Source: JANQQN01 sp964519665
GTDB taxonomy: Bacteria; Myxococcota; Kuafuiibacteriia; Kuafuiibacteriales; Kuafuiibacteriaceae
Assembly: GCA_964519665.1 (NCBI GenBank)
Contig: CAZFIV010000012.1
Span: forward strand, 1-64,000
Length of the DNA: 64,000 nucleotides
Direction: 5' to 3'
Shown one piece after another: positions 26,792 through 35,702 of this stretch. Every line of letters starts with the position of its first letter. The stretch's first letter is position 1. The notes beneath the pieces were generated by a model. The model was not told where the DNA came from, did no database searches, and worked only from the letters and a program-made list of their open reading frames with translations. The translations under genes were made by a program, and so were the position numbers.

Positions 26792-27552
26792 CCGCATCAG
26801 AAGACCGCACGTGGCTCGTCGAGCGGGTTGCACTCGACGAAGCGCCCCCGGGCACCGCGCTGACGCGCTCGGAACGCCGCCGGTTGGCCGAGTTGCGGGC
26901 CGACGACGACGTCATCCGGGCCGCGTACCCGAAGGCCGAGGTCGCGGCCGAGATCCGGCGGCGCCAGCGGGTCGAACGGGTGGCATCCGCCGAAGGACGC
27001 CGCCGGATTTCGATGGTCCTGGTACCGGCGCTGGCCGTGACCTCAGCGTTCGTCCTGTTCGTTCGATCGGAGCCGTCGGCGCCGACCGACCCTCGTCGCG
27101 AACCGGAAGTCACCCGGTTCAAGGGCAGTGCACTGCTCGTTCACCGAAAGACGCCGGATGGCGCGATCCGATTGCACACCGGCGACGTGGCGGGGGCCGG
27201 CGACCGTATTCAGCTTGGGCTCCGCCTCGACCACGCGGTGTTCACGGTGCTCTTGTCGGTCGATGGCCGTGGCGTCGTCTCGCAGCACTTGCCGGCGGAG
27301 GGCCGGTCGGAGCCCGTGAGGCTCGAACCGGGCGCGGTCACGCTTCCCTTTTCCTACGAGCTCGACGATGCCCCGAAGTTCGAGCGTTTCTTCTTGGTGA
27401 CCTCTAAACAGGCCTTTTCGCTCGAGTTGATTCGGCGCGCCGCCCATACGCTGGCCGCGAAGGAGTCAGACATCGCGGTCCGGGCGCCGCTCGACCTGCC
27501 CCCGGGTCTGACTCAGCTCGACTTCGTTCTCATGAAGGGAGACTCACGATGA
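26788..27552 (+). CDS. Single-pass membrane protein, probable anti-sigma factor
   Basis: A 254-aa protein. The N-terminal ~70 residues are cytosolic, charged and helical. One transmembrane helix (ISMVLVPALAVTSAFVLFV, about residues 74-92) follows, then a periplasmic beta-rich domain (GSALLVHRKTPDGAIRLHTGD...LPFSYELDD) that resembles DUF4384-type domains often paired with caspase-like proteases. Its place between an ECF sigma gene and its target, with 4-base overlaps on both sides, makes anti-sigma function likely. No zinc-binding HxxxCxxC motif is present. Confidence 0.75.
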   Translation: MTASEDRTWLVERVALDEAPPGTALTRSERRRLAELRADDDVIRAAYPKAEVAAEIRRRQRVERVASAEGRRRISMVLVPALAVTSAFVLFVRSEPSAPTDPRREPEVTRFKGSALLVHRKTPDGAIRLHTGDVAGAGDRIQLGLRLDHAVFTVLLSVDGRGVVSQHLPAEGRSEPVRLEPGAVTLPFSYELDDAPKFERFFLVTSKQAFSLELIRRAAHTLAAKESDIAVRAPLDLPPGLTQLDFVLMKGDSR

Positions 27553-29693
27553 TCTCGTTGCTCACCAGTGTCGTTTCCGTCGCCCTCGCGACGACACCCT
27601 CCGCGGAAACGGTTCAACCGGAAGTGTCGGTACGTCGATTTGCATTGATCACCGCCGCCAATGACGGGGGCCCCGATCGTCCGCGGCTGAGGTACGCGGA
27701 GACCGACGCCCGCGCGTTCGCCGGGGTCCTTCGCAGCATGGGAGGGGTCACCGCCGGCGACCAACGGCTGCTCGTTCAGCCGAGCCCAACCGACTTCGAG
27801 GCCGCGCTGGCCGATTTGGCGCGGCATCTCGAGGCGGCTCGAGGCACGGCCCGGCAGATCGAGTTGGTGGTCTACTATTCGGGGCACTCCGACGATCGGG
27901 GCTTGCTACTCGGGGGGCAACGGTATCCGTATCGAGCGCTCAAAGACGCGCTGGCCGAGCTGCCGGCCGACGTTCGAATCGCCGTGCTGGATTCGTGCGC
28001 CTCGGGAGCGATGACTCGGCTGAAAGGCGGCCGGCGCCGACCTCCGTTTACCGTCGACGCCTCGAACCGGGTGAAAGGCTACGCGGTCTTGACGTCGAGC
28101 TCAGAGGATGAAGGGGCCCAGGAGTCGGACCGCATCGGCGGTTCGTTCTTCACGCACTACCTGATCTCCGGCCTTCGCGGCGCCGGCGACCTCAGCCAGG
28201 ACGGTCGGGTAACGCTGAACGAAGCCTACAACTTCGCGTTCCACGAGACCCTGGCCCGTACCGAGAGCACCCAAGGCGGCGCCCAGCACGCTGCTTACGA
28301 CATCCAGCTCGTCGGTTCCGGCGACGTCGTCATGACCGACCTTCGGGCCACCTCGGCTGGTCTGGTCCTCGACGAGGCCTCGTCGGGGCGGGTGTACATT
28401 CGCGATACCGACGAGCGACTCGCGGTGGAGCTGCGCAAGAACGCCGGACAGCGCGTACAGCTGGGCCTCGAGCCGGGCACCTACTCGGTCACCTTCGACC
28501 GAGGGGGGCAACGCTTCCGCGGCCGGGTCACGCTCGAGGCGGGCCGCACCGTCAACCTCGATTTCGGCAAGCTCGAGCACATCGAAGACGAAGCGACGAC
28601 CCTCCGAGGGGGAGATGAAAGTCCGGTTGACTATCGGGTCGTTCCCGTGAACATCGGCATCTTTCCTGCTCTCTCACTCGACGAGAGCCAGGACCCGACA
28701 CTCAACCACTTTTCGCTGAGTCTCGTGATGAGCAAGGCCCACGCACTCGAAGGCGTGGCCCTCTCGCTCGGTGGGAACTCGATCGAGAACGACATGGTCG
28801 GGGTGCAGATGGCCGTCGCCGCCAACCACGTGGGTGCCACGGCGACCGGAGTTCAATGGAGTGTTGGGTTCAACGTCGCGCAGCGTCTCGAGGGTGTGCA
28901 GTCGACGGTCGGCTTGAATCAGCTGCAGGAATCAGGAACGGGGGCGCAGGTTTCCGTGGGGGCTAACGTCGCCGAAGACTATCTACTCGGCGCGCAGGTC
29001 GCGGTCGGACTCAACTACGCGGAAAACATCGACGGCCTGCAGGTATCGTCCGGTCTCAACCTCGCCGGTCCCTTCAATGGTGGACAGGTCGGGCTGGTCA
29101 ACGTGACCTCGGCGCCGTCCAACGGCATCCAGATGGGCCTCATCAACTACGGCGAGTCGGTCACCGGCCTTCAGCTCGGGCTGGTCAACGTCGTGGACCG
29201 CACCGAAGGCGTGAGCCTCGGCCTCATCAACTACGCGGTCGAGGACGGGATTTTCGACGTCAACCTGTATAGCAGCGACGTCAGCACCGGAGGGGCGGCG
29301 ATCGCCGTCGGCACCAGCTTCGTGTACACTTCCTTTTCGGCCGGCACCGGTACGTGGGAAGATCCGGACGCGACGAGCTTTGGTATGAACCTCGGTTTTC
29401 GGTTCGAGCTCGACGAAACGTTCGCCGTGCACGTCGAGTTCGGCTCGAGCGGCGTCTCGGACGACCGCACCGTGGAAGACCTCGACATTCTGAACTCGGC
29501 GCGGCTGACTCTATCGTGCCGGCTTTTCGACGGGCTCAAGATCTTCGGCGGGCCGACCTTCAACGTGCTCGTCGACCTCGAAGATAGTCGGGCCGCCGTG
29601 CGTCATCCCCTCGCTCCCGACTATGCCGCCCGACCCGGAGATGACCGCGTGTACATGTGGCCCGGTCTGATCGCGGGCATTCAGGCGTTCTGA
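27549..29693 (+). CDS. Exported caspase-family (C14) protease with LA_2272-like surface repeats
   Basis: A 714-aa protein. An N-terminal signal peptide (MISLLTSVVSVALATTPSAE) is followed by a caspase/metacaspase domain (about 30-260) with catalytic His113 in VVYYSGHSD and Cys150 in VLDSCASGA. A small beta domain (about 270-345) follows. From about 385 to 590 there are repeated short strands of the type GVQMAVAANHVG, GAQVAVGLNYAENIDGLQV and GIQMGLINYGESVTGLQLGLVN, like the LA_2272-type surface repeats seen in outer-membrane proteins. The C-terminus looks like outer-membrane beta strands. So the protease is probably periplasmic and tethered to the outer membrane. Controlled with the upstream sigma/anti-sigma pair. 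Confidence 0.85.
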   Translation: MISLLTSVVSVALATTPSAETVQPEVSVRRFALITAANDGGPDRPRLRYAETDARAFAGVLRSMGGVTAGDQRLLVQPSPTDFEAALADLARHLEAARGTARQIELVVYYSGHSDDRGLLLGGQRYPYRALKDALAELPADVRIAVLDSCASGAMTRLKGGRRRPPFTVDASNRVKGYAVLTSSSEDEGAQESDRIGGSFFTHYLISGLRGAGDLSQDGRVTLNEAYNFAFHETLARTESTQGGAQHAAYDIQLVGSGDVVMTDLRATSAGLVLDEASSGRVYIRDTDERLAVELRKNAGQRVQLGLEPGTYSVTFDRGGQRFRGRVTLEAGRTVNLDFGKLEHIEDEATTLRGGDESPVDYRVVPVNIGIFPALSLDESQDPTLNHFSLSLVMSKAHALEGVALSLGGNSIENDMVGVQMAVAANHVGATATGVQWSVGFNVAQRLEGVQSTVGLNQLQESGTGAQVSVGANVAEDYLLGAQVAVGLNYAENIDGLQVSSGLNLAGPFNGGQVGLVNVTSAPSNGIQMGLINYGESVTGLQLGLVNVVDRTEGVSLGLINYAVEDGIFDVNLYSSDVSTGGAAIAVGTSFVYTSFSAGTGTWEDPDATSFGMNLGFRFELDETFAVHVEFGSSGVSDDRTVEDLDILNSARLTLSCRLFDGLKIFGGPTFNVLVDLEDSRAAVRHPLAPDYAARPGDDRVYMWPGLIAGIQAF

Positions 29694-29851
29694 CGTCGCG
29701 CTTGAGCCGGAGGCACACTTTTACCTACGGAGGTTCCCGGCAGCCTGGGCGCTCGCCGCCCCCCCAGCCGGTCGTCGCCAGGCTCATCATGCGTACGAGA
29801 ACCTCTCTTTATTGACCTCTTTTCGCTTCATCGAGCCTCCTTCCCGGTGTG

Positions 29852-30997
29852 ATGCTTCTCGTACGACCCATAGGGGTTGGCCTCGGTTTGTTCACCGTCC
29901 TCGCCATCGCGTGCGGCCCTTCGAACGGCCCGATCGCGGTTGACGGGGCGGGTCTGCGGCCGGCGACGCGGCTCGTTGAAGATGGAGCCGTCGTGTCGAC
30001 GTCCACCGGAACGTGCGACCTCGCGGCGTGCGTTTCTTGCCCGCAGCCATCATTTGCGGACGTCGTGCGCCACGGCAGCTCGACCGTCGCCGTGGTCTGC
30101 TACCCGGTCGACGTGGACCAAGTCATCGCGCCGGTCAGCGGGCGATCGGTGAACCTCGACGCGGGCTCCGCGTCGGTCACGATCGATCTGTCGCGAGCGC
30201 CGAACCACACCTTCGTCGGCGACATCAACATCAACCGAGTCGGCGACGCTTCGATCTTCGGCTCGACATCAACGCCCACCGTCGTCCGGGGCAATATCAA
30301 CCTTCACGCCGGCGACGTTCGGTTGTTCAATCTCATCGTCGAGGGCGACGTCAGCTTCAACGCCAACCGCACCGGCTCGGCGATGATCGATACGATCGTC
30401 CGCGGCAACCTCAACGTGCACGTCGAAGACTTCGTCGCGGTGCGAGCCGACGTCTTCGGCGATCTCAATATCAATCGGCCGCGAGCCACGATCGCCAACG
30501 TCGGCTTCGGTCAGAACACCAATATTCACGGTGCCCCCTCGTTCTGCCGAGCCCTTCGCCCGTTCATCGATGCCAACGGTGACGGTTTCGTCGACCCGTC
30601 CGAGCGCTCGCAGGAGGACGCGTGTCCGGCACCGAGTCCGGCACCGAGGTTCGGCCTCGACTTCTCAGTCGAGTTCGACGCCACCGGAGTGACCGTCACC
30701 ATCGACGGAGGCTCGGGCAGCTATGACTTCGGCATGGCCGAAACCGGGTCGGTCTTCGTCGGCTGGCTCGGCGAGGACTGCGCCGGCGGCGTCTCCGGCG
30801 TCGAGCGGTGTCACACGAACGTCGGCGCGCGGTTTAGACTCACCAGCGTGACCTCTTCCTCGGCCGTAGTCCCCGGGTCGACGACCCTCTTCGACGCCCT
30901 GAATGCGGGCGGCATAACTTTCGTCGTGATCGACGGCGACGATTGCTACACCAAGGGCAACGATCCGCGATACTACGCGGGCTGCACGCGCCTGTAG
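29852..30997 (+). CDS. Putative outer-membrane lipoprotein with beta-helix-like repeats
   Basis: About 381 aa. The N-terminus MLLVRPIGVGLGLFTVLAIAC has a hydrophobic stretch and a lipobox (LAIAC) with Cys followed by GPS. The middle has repeats in which NINRV, NINLH, NVHVE and NINRP recur every ~25 residues, suggesting a right-handed beta-helix. A calcium-loop-like segment DANGDGFVDPSE follows, then a Cys-containing C-terminal domain. No enzymatic motif. Either GTG 29849 or ATG 29852 starts it. It lies 155 bases after the caspase gene, probably with its own promoter. Confidence 0.75.
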   Translation: MLLVRPIGVGLGLFTVLAIACGPSNGPIAVDGAGLRPATRLVEDGAVVSTSTGTCDLAACVSCPQPSFADVVRHGSSTVAVVCYPVDVDQVIAPVSGRSVNLDAGSASVTIDLSRAPNHTFVGDININRVGDASIFGSTSTPTVVRGNINLHAGDVRLFNLIVEGDVSFNANRTGSAMIDTIVRGNLNVHVEDFVAVRADVFGDLNINRPRATIANVGFGQNTNIHGAPSFCRALRPFIDANGDGFVDPSERSQEDACPAPSPAPRFGLDFSVEFDATGVTVTIDGGSGSYDFGMAETGSVFVGWLGEDCAGGVSGVERCHTNVGARFRLTSVTSSSAVVPGSTTLFDALNAGGITFVVIDGDDCYTKGNDPRYYAGCTRL

Positions 30998-31101
30998 CTG
31001 ATGTTCTGGGTCGCGGCCGTCAGTAGACACCGTACCGCCGTAGTAGGTGTTAGGTCGCGGTTGGCGAAAGCGGTGGGTAGAAGCGGTCGCCGCTGGCCCT
31101 G

Positions 31102-31830
31102 CTACTTGACGAGTTTTCTCTTCCGAATCTCAGCCCCGTATTCGGCCTCGAACGCTTTGGCGTATGCACTCAATCGTTCCATGACCTCCGTCTCCGTCAT
31201 GTCTCCTTCGAGCTTCAATTCTGGAGGCGCGTACGGCGAGATGAGGGTCATCTGACCCCGGCCGTCCTTGCCGAAAGACAAGAAGTACAGATTGAAGGCC
31301 GGAACCGACACCAGTGAGAAGCTCACGTCGCTCATTTTGCTTGCGCCGAGGCGTCCGCCAACGGCAGCTCTCGTCTTTTCCACCGCCTGGGTTCGGCCTG
31401 CGTCGCCATACGTCGTCAGACGCCAGTCTTTCCCATCGTGAACGAAGGTCATAGAGGCTCTGGTCTGTCCCTTGACTCGCACGTAGAAGATGACCTGATC
31501 GGTCTCCGTGAATACTCGCTCCGGCTTGTCACCCTTCTTGAAGGCGACCAAGCGATCGTAGCCGATCTCGCGTACGCGCATCGAGTCGCCAAGCTCGACT
31601 TGCTCGCTTTCCTCCTTCGACCGCAGACCAAGGAGACCGTAGTTTTTGCTGCTGCGAACCGTAGCGACAATCCCGGTGAGGGCGCTTGACGCTGCCGACC
31701 GTTGCAATTTCATCCTGGCCGTGGGCACTTGTGCGTCCGCCTCCGACGGGAAGGCAAAGGGTACACCGATCGCTAATCCTGAGGCTATAACCGTCAACCA
31801 GCTTAAATTCGTCATATCGACATACCTCAT
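31102..31830 (-). CDS. Secreted protein, partner of the papain-like lipoprotein
   Basis: A 242-aa protein with an N-terminal signal peptide (LSWLTVIASGLAIGVPFAFPSEADA). The mature part is strand-rich (QVIFYVRVKGQTRASMTFVHDGKDWRL) and the C-terminus helical and basic (FEAEYGAEIRKRKL). ATG 31830 follows AAGG by 5 bases. Its first four bases overlap the end of the upstream cysteine-protease gene, so the two are made together. It may be a substrate, inhibitor or chaperone of that protease. No family recognised. Confidence 0.75.
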   Translation of the reverse strand: MRYVDMTNLSWLTVIASGLAIGVPFAFPSEADAQVPTARMKLQRSAASSALTGIVATVRSSKNYGLLGLRSKEESEQVELGDSMRVREIGYDRLVAFKKGDKPERVFTETDQVIFYVRVKGQTRASMTFVHDGKDWRLTTYGDAGRTQAVEKTRAAVGGRLGASKMSDVSFSLVSVPAFNLYFLSFGKDGRGQMTLISPYAPPELKLEGDMTETEVMERLSAYAKAFEAEYGAEIRKRKLVK

Positions 31831-32396
31831 GGTGCCTTGTTGATATCGCTGAAAGTAGTCCAGTGATTAGACGTCAACGAATTTGTATACTCAGTATACG
31901 TTATGGCGCGGACCGTCCCGCTGCATGGAGCCCACGGGTCATTGATCAATAGATCTTGTCGCCCGCCGGCCTCGCTGAACCCGTAGATGACGACCACGTG
32001 CCCTACCCCGCCGCTCTTCGGCCCGTAAGCGTACGCGAGCGGTTTCTTCTTACTGCAGATCTGATCGATGATGTCGCTCCAGCTCAATGGCGTCGAAGAT
32101 GAATCAAACGAATAACCATATTGTGAATACATAAGCCATCCCGGCTTGTTACACGCCGGATTCTTAGGGCACCCGGCCGTACAACAGTCGTCCCGATTGA
32201 ATCGTGCATTGGCCATGTCGCACTGCTCGACGAATTCGCCAAGATGCTCCATCGGCATCTGTGTGCTGGCCGCCCAACACCAGTTGCCGGTTTGCTGGGG
32301 CCGAAGGGTGACACTTCGTGCCCCGACCCCCTTCCAGGGACAGCAGCCCCCCAGCATGAGTAGTCCCGCTGCAAGCATAATCCACATTTTCTTCAT
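31827..32396 (-). CDS. Papain-like cysteine protease lipoprotein (C39/C70-like)
   Basis: A 189-aa protein. ATG 32396 is chosen: it follows AAAGG by about 10 bases and starts a lipoprotein signal (MKKMWIMLAAGLLMLGGC). The catalytic pattern is that of papain-like C39/C70 (AvrRpt2-type) enzymes: QQTGNWCWAAS with Cys40, GGVGHVVVIYGF with His133, and the Asn-Asp in LINDPWAP at 152-153. Several extra Cys residues (DCCTAGCPKNPAC) suggest disulfides in the periplasm. Likely role: secreted or surface cysteine protease or toxin-like enzyme; target unknown. Confidence 0.8.
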   Translation of the reverse strand: MKKMWIMLAAGLLMLGGCCPWKGVGARSVTLRPQQTGNWCWAASTQMPMEHLGEFVEQCDMANARFNRDDCCTAGCPKNPACNKPGWLMYSQYGYSFDSSSTPLSWSDIIDQICSKKKPLAYAYGPKSGGVGHVVVIYGFSEAGGRQDLLINDPWAPCSGTVRAITYTEYTNSLTSNHWTTFSDINKAP

Positions 32397-33159
32397 CGTG
32401 GCCAACCTTTCAGTCCGTCTAGGAATGGAGAGCCGCACCGTCGCGCGATCCCTCGTTCATCCCAGGACCAAATAGGGCTATTAGATATCATATTTCGGGC
32501 TCCACCAGGCCTGCAAAGCTAACCCCTGGTTCTAAAAAGTATCCTGGGGAATCGATGCGCATACAGGCGACTCCTGAGTTTCGCCCGTCAGAACGCATGG
32601 CTCTGCGGCCAGGCACCCCAATTTGGTATCCTGAACGCACTTCTGTTCTTCAATGATCGGCGCTCAAAACCCATCCCAATCCCTCCTCCCTATATGGGAG
32701 GCATCCGCAGACAGAACGGAAGAAAGCGTCAATCTCTCTTATTTAATATACTTAAAAGAAGAGTAAAACCGCAACACCGACGAGCCCCATGTCGGTATCG
32801 GTAGCGAACCACTGGCTCAATGCACGCGATGCGCCGCTCGACGCGAGCCACTCGAAGACGACGCAACCGATGCTGGGTCGTGCGTCGAAGTGCCCTGGAG
32901 ACAAACGTACGCAAGGGATTGGGCGCAACGGGCACCCCACTGGGGTTTGCACCGCCCGCCGACAACGACTACACGATGGGCTGCAAAGGGCGACGAATCA
33001 ACGCTCGGTGGTCATTGTCCTGCTAAGGCCGTTCGGCCGACGCCCCACGTCATTGCGCACGATTCCACCCTTCACTGGACTCTGCGGGCGGGGGATGCTC
33101 GGTCGTAGGACTGCATGCCTCCCGACGCATCGTCCCCCGAACTCGACCAGCGCTTGCTC
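32397..33159. other. 763-bp stretch without convincing genes, locally AT-richer
   Basis: The part around 32470-32790 has lower G+C than its surroundings (for example TTATTTAATATACTTAAAA at about 32738) and probably holds the leftward promoter of the protease pair. Open frames between 32789 and 33160 have poor codon character on both strands and match nothing I know. No tRNA, CRISPR or insertion-sequence ends seen. It may be degraded or foreign DNA. Confidence 0.5.
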
Positions 33160-34080
33160 CCCCTTGCGTCGCCGAACCGATGGCTCCTCCTCGCCGAAGG
33201 CCGCGCCTTTTCAAAGTACGCCGGTGCGTCGCCACCGCACCGTTGCGAATACGGTGGCCCCGCGGCGACGGTCATCCGGTCTTGACGCTCCCCTGCCTAG
33301 GCGGGATCGATCGATACGACCGATGCGCCGCCTGCTGCGTCACCTCGGCTACCATGCACACGGGGGTAAGCAAGGGCTGAACCGGGGGCGAAACGAAACG
33401 GAAGAAGGCTTGCTGAAACGGGTGCTCGAACTTCATCAACGGCACGGTCGCCCCATTAGCCTGGTCGGCTGCAGCATAGGCGTGCTCTACGCTCGAGAGG
33501 TCGCCAAGCAGGCGCCGGAAGCCGTGCGACACGTGATCACTGGTCGTGGCCCGCAGGGGCACGAGCCAGGGAGCCTTCGAAGGCGTCTCCAGACGCCGTT
33601 AACGTCGTGATCACTGGTCGTGGCCCCCAGCGGCACGAGCCAGGGAGCCTTCGAAGGCGTCTCCAGACGCCGTTAACGTTGTGATCACTGGTCGTGGCCC
33701 GCAGGGGCACGAGCCAGGGAGCCTTCGAAGGCGTCTCCAGACGCCGTTAACGTTGTGATCACCTTGGCCTCCCTATTACTGGCCATCCATTCGCCTCCAA
33801 TGCCCTTACCGCCTACAAGTGGCCCTCCCAGAAAGCCCTGACGGTCGAAGCTCGGTGGTTCACGTTTCGAGTGCGCCCACCGGTGCCCACGACGTCGATC
33901 TACTCCCGAAGCGACGGCATCGTGAACTGGCGCTGTACACTGAATCCACCGCATCCCCAAACCGAGAATATTCGGGTGGTGGCGAGCCACTTCAGGATCG
34001 GGCATCATCCATTGGCGCTGTCTGCGATCGCCGATCGGTTGGCTCTGCCCTCCGACCGGTGGCGCCCGTTTCATCCTTAG
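33160..34080 (+). pseudogene. Decayed alpha/beta hydrolase gene containing 74-bp repeats
   Basis: Pieces of one alpha/beta hydrolase are readable in different frames. They are WLLLAEGRAF-like sequence at about 33180, HPVLTLPCLGGIDR at about 33270 and, after a shift, RRLLRHLGYHAHG...RPISLVGCSIGVLYAREVAKQAPEAVRHVIT up to 33540 (nucleophile elbow GCSIG). After the repeats, PTTSIYSRSDGIVNWR...NIRVVASHFRIGHHPLALSAIADRLA ends at 34080 (charge-relay Asp and His). The same hydrolase type, as I recall it, is often found beside wax-ester synthases, and the next gene is one. Frameshifts plus the repeat insertion make it non-functional. Confidence 0.7.
33533..33762. repeat. Three tandem 74-bp repeats rich in palindromes
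   Basis: Copies begin at 33533, 33607 and 33681, with the first 8 bases of a fourth at 33755. The units are almost identical (only a few substitutions near their middle and end). Each unit holds GTGATCAC, GCCTTCGAAGGC, a hairpin GGCGTCTCCAGACGCC and GTTAAC, so most of it is self-complementary. The array interrupts the hydrolase pseudogene just after the nucleophile-elbow region. Confidence 0.92.
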
Positions 34081-34131
34081 GGCACCCTCGCTCGGCGTCT
34101 ATACCCAAAGCCGGACCGTGGAGATTGACAT

Positions 34132-35535
34132 ATGCACCGCCTTACACCAGTCGATTCGACCTTTCTCCTGGCGGAATCTCGAGAAACCCCCATGCACGTC
34201 GCGGGACTCTATCTGTTCACTTACCCCGAGGGGGCCGATGAGCAGGAACATGTCCGCAAGTTGCTGGACATCCTTCGCTCGCCCACCGAGTGGCGACGTC
34301 CTTTTGGGCACAAGCTGAAGATGTCCGCCCTGGGGGCGGTGGGCCCGACTCACTGGGTCGAGGACAAGAGGCTTGACGTCGACTATCACGTCCGGCACTC
34401 AGCGCTACCCAAACCTGGTCGCTACCGCGAGCTCTTCGCGCTGGCCGGCCGACTTCACCAGACGCTCCTCGACCGGCATCGACCCCTGTGGGAAGTCCAC
34501 GTCATTGAAGGTCTTCAAAACCGGCAGTTCGCGATGTACAGCAAGACGCACCATGCCGCGATCGACGGTGTCAGCGGGGTGCGTCTCGCTCAGACTCTGC
34601 TGAGCCCTGATCCAAAAGACTGGCGAACGCACTCCCCATTTAGCATGGAGGCCCACCGTCTGATGCGCGCGGAACGTGCGTCGTCGGCCGAGTCACCGCC
34701 TACGGAGCGGCAGATGAAGCGCGTTACCGAGGTCATTTGGGAGCGGTTTGGTGTCGGCCGGACCATCGCGTCTCGACTGGGCAGATACGCTCAAGCGTGG
34801 ATGTTGCCCGGGCGCAGCGCGCTCAGGACCTCCTGGACCCCAGCTCCCGTGACGAGCTTCAGTAGCCGAGTGACCGGCGCGCGGCGGTTCGTCGCCCAGT
34901 CCTATTCTCTTCCCCGAATCAGGGCCGTCGGAAAGGCGCTCGGCGGTACGATCAACGACGTGGTCCTCACGATATGTGGCGGCGCCCTGCGGCGTTATCT
35001 CATGGCCCGCGATGAGCTACCGGATGCACCGCTGACCGCGATGACCCCGGTTTCCCTTCGAACCGAGAACGATGGTGAAGTCGGCAACGCGGTGGGGGTG
35101 TTGACTGCCAACCTGGCCACCCACATCGCGGACCCGGCCGAGCGCTTTGCGACGGTGAAGGCTTCCATGACCTCGAGCAAGACCCTGCTGCGAGGAATGA
35201 GCGCAAAAGAGATCGAGCTCTTCAGTCAGCTCACCCAAACCCCCGCGTTCATCGTTGGCCTGCTCGGCGTCGGAGATCGGTTTCCGCCGTACAGCACCGT
35301 CATCTCTAATATCCCCGGGCCCCGAGAGCGGAGTTACTGGAACGGCGCCCGCCTCGACGGAATGTATCCGCTCAGCGCCATCTATCATGGCTTTGCGCTC
35401 AACATCACGCTCTTGAGCAACGCCGATCAGCTCGACTTCGGCATCGTCGCCGACCGAACCTCGGTGCCCCGCGTCCAGCGCCTCATCGACGACCTTGCGG
35501 CGAGCCTCGTCGAACTCGAAGCCTGCGTCTCCTGA
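34132..35535 (+). CDS. Wax ester synthase / diacylglycerol acyltransferase (WS/DGAT)
   Basis: A 467-aa bifunctional acyltransferase of the WS/DGAT family, making wax esters or triacylglycerol from acyl-CoA. The N-terminus MHRLTPVDSTFLLAES is typical. The catalytic HHxxxDG motif is HHAAIDG at His140-His141...Asp145, and the second family block is ISNIPGPRERSYWNGA. The C-terminal DUF1298-like region is present, so the length is normal. Upstream lies a broken alpha/beta hydrolase of the type usually co-inherited with it. Points to neutral-lipid storage in the host. Confidence 0.92.
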   Translation: MHRLTPVDSTFLLAESRETPMHVAGLYLFTYPEGADEQEHVRKLLDILRSPTEWRRPFGHKLKMSALGAVGPTHWVEDKRLDVDYHVRHSALPKPGRYRELFALAGRLHQTLLDRHRPLWEVHVIEGLQNRQFAMYSKTHHAAIDGVSGVRLAQTLLSPDPKDWRTHSPFSMEAHRLMRAERASSAESPPTERQMKRVTEVIWERFGVGRTIASRLGRYAQAWMLPGRSALRTSWTPAPVTSFSSRVTGARRFVAQSYSLPRIRAVGKALGGTINDVVLTICGGALRRYLMARDELPDAPLTAMTPVSLRTENDGEVGNAVGVLTANLATHIADPAERFATVKASMTSSKTLLRGMSAKEIELFSQLTQTPAFIVGLLGVGDRFPPYSTVISNIPGPRERSYWNGARLDGMYPLSAIYHGFALNITLLSNADQLDFGIVADRTSVPRVQRLIDDLAASLVELEACVS

Positions 35536-35702
35536 AGCGGCCATCGACGGAGCGACGTGGACCACGTCCGGTTGATGTCAGGCCTGCAGCTCATGCTCGA
35601 ATCGTACCGGCTGGTGTGGTCGATTTCCCGGGCCGTCGACTAAACCGCGGGCCCGGGGGCTCGGTTTGTTGCTCTGCCCTGGATAGCTCGTATGCTGCGG
35701 CC

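Noticed and set aside
33533..33762. CRISPR array
   Set aside because: The 74-bp units are contiguous and nearly identical with no variable spacers, and no cas genes are nearby.
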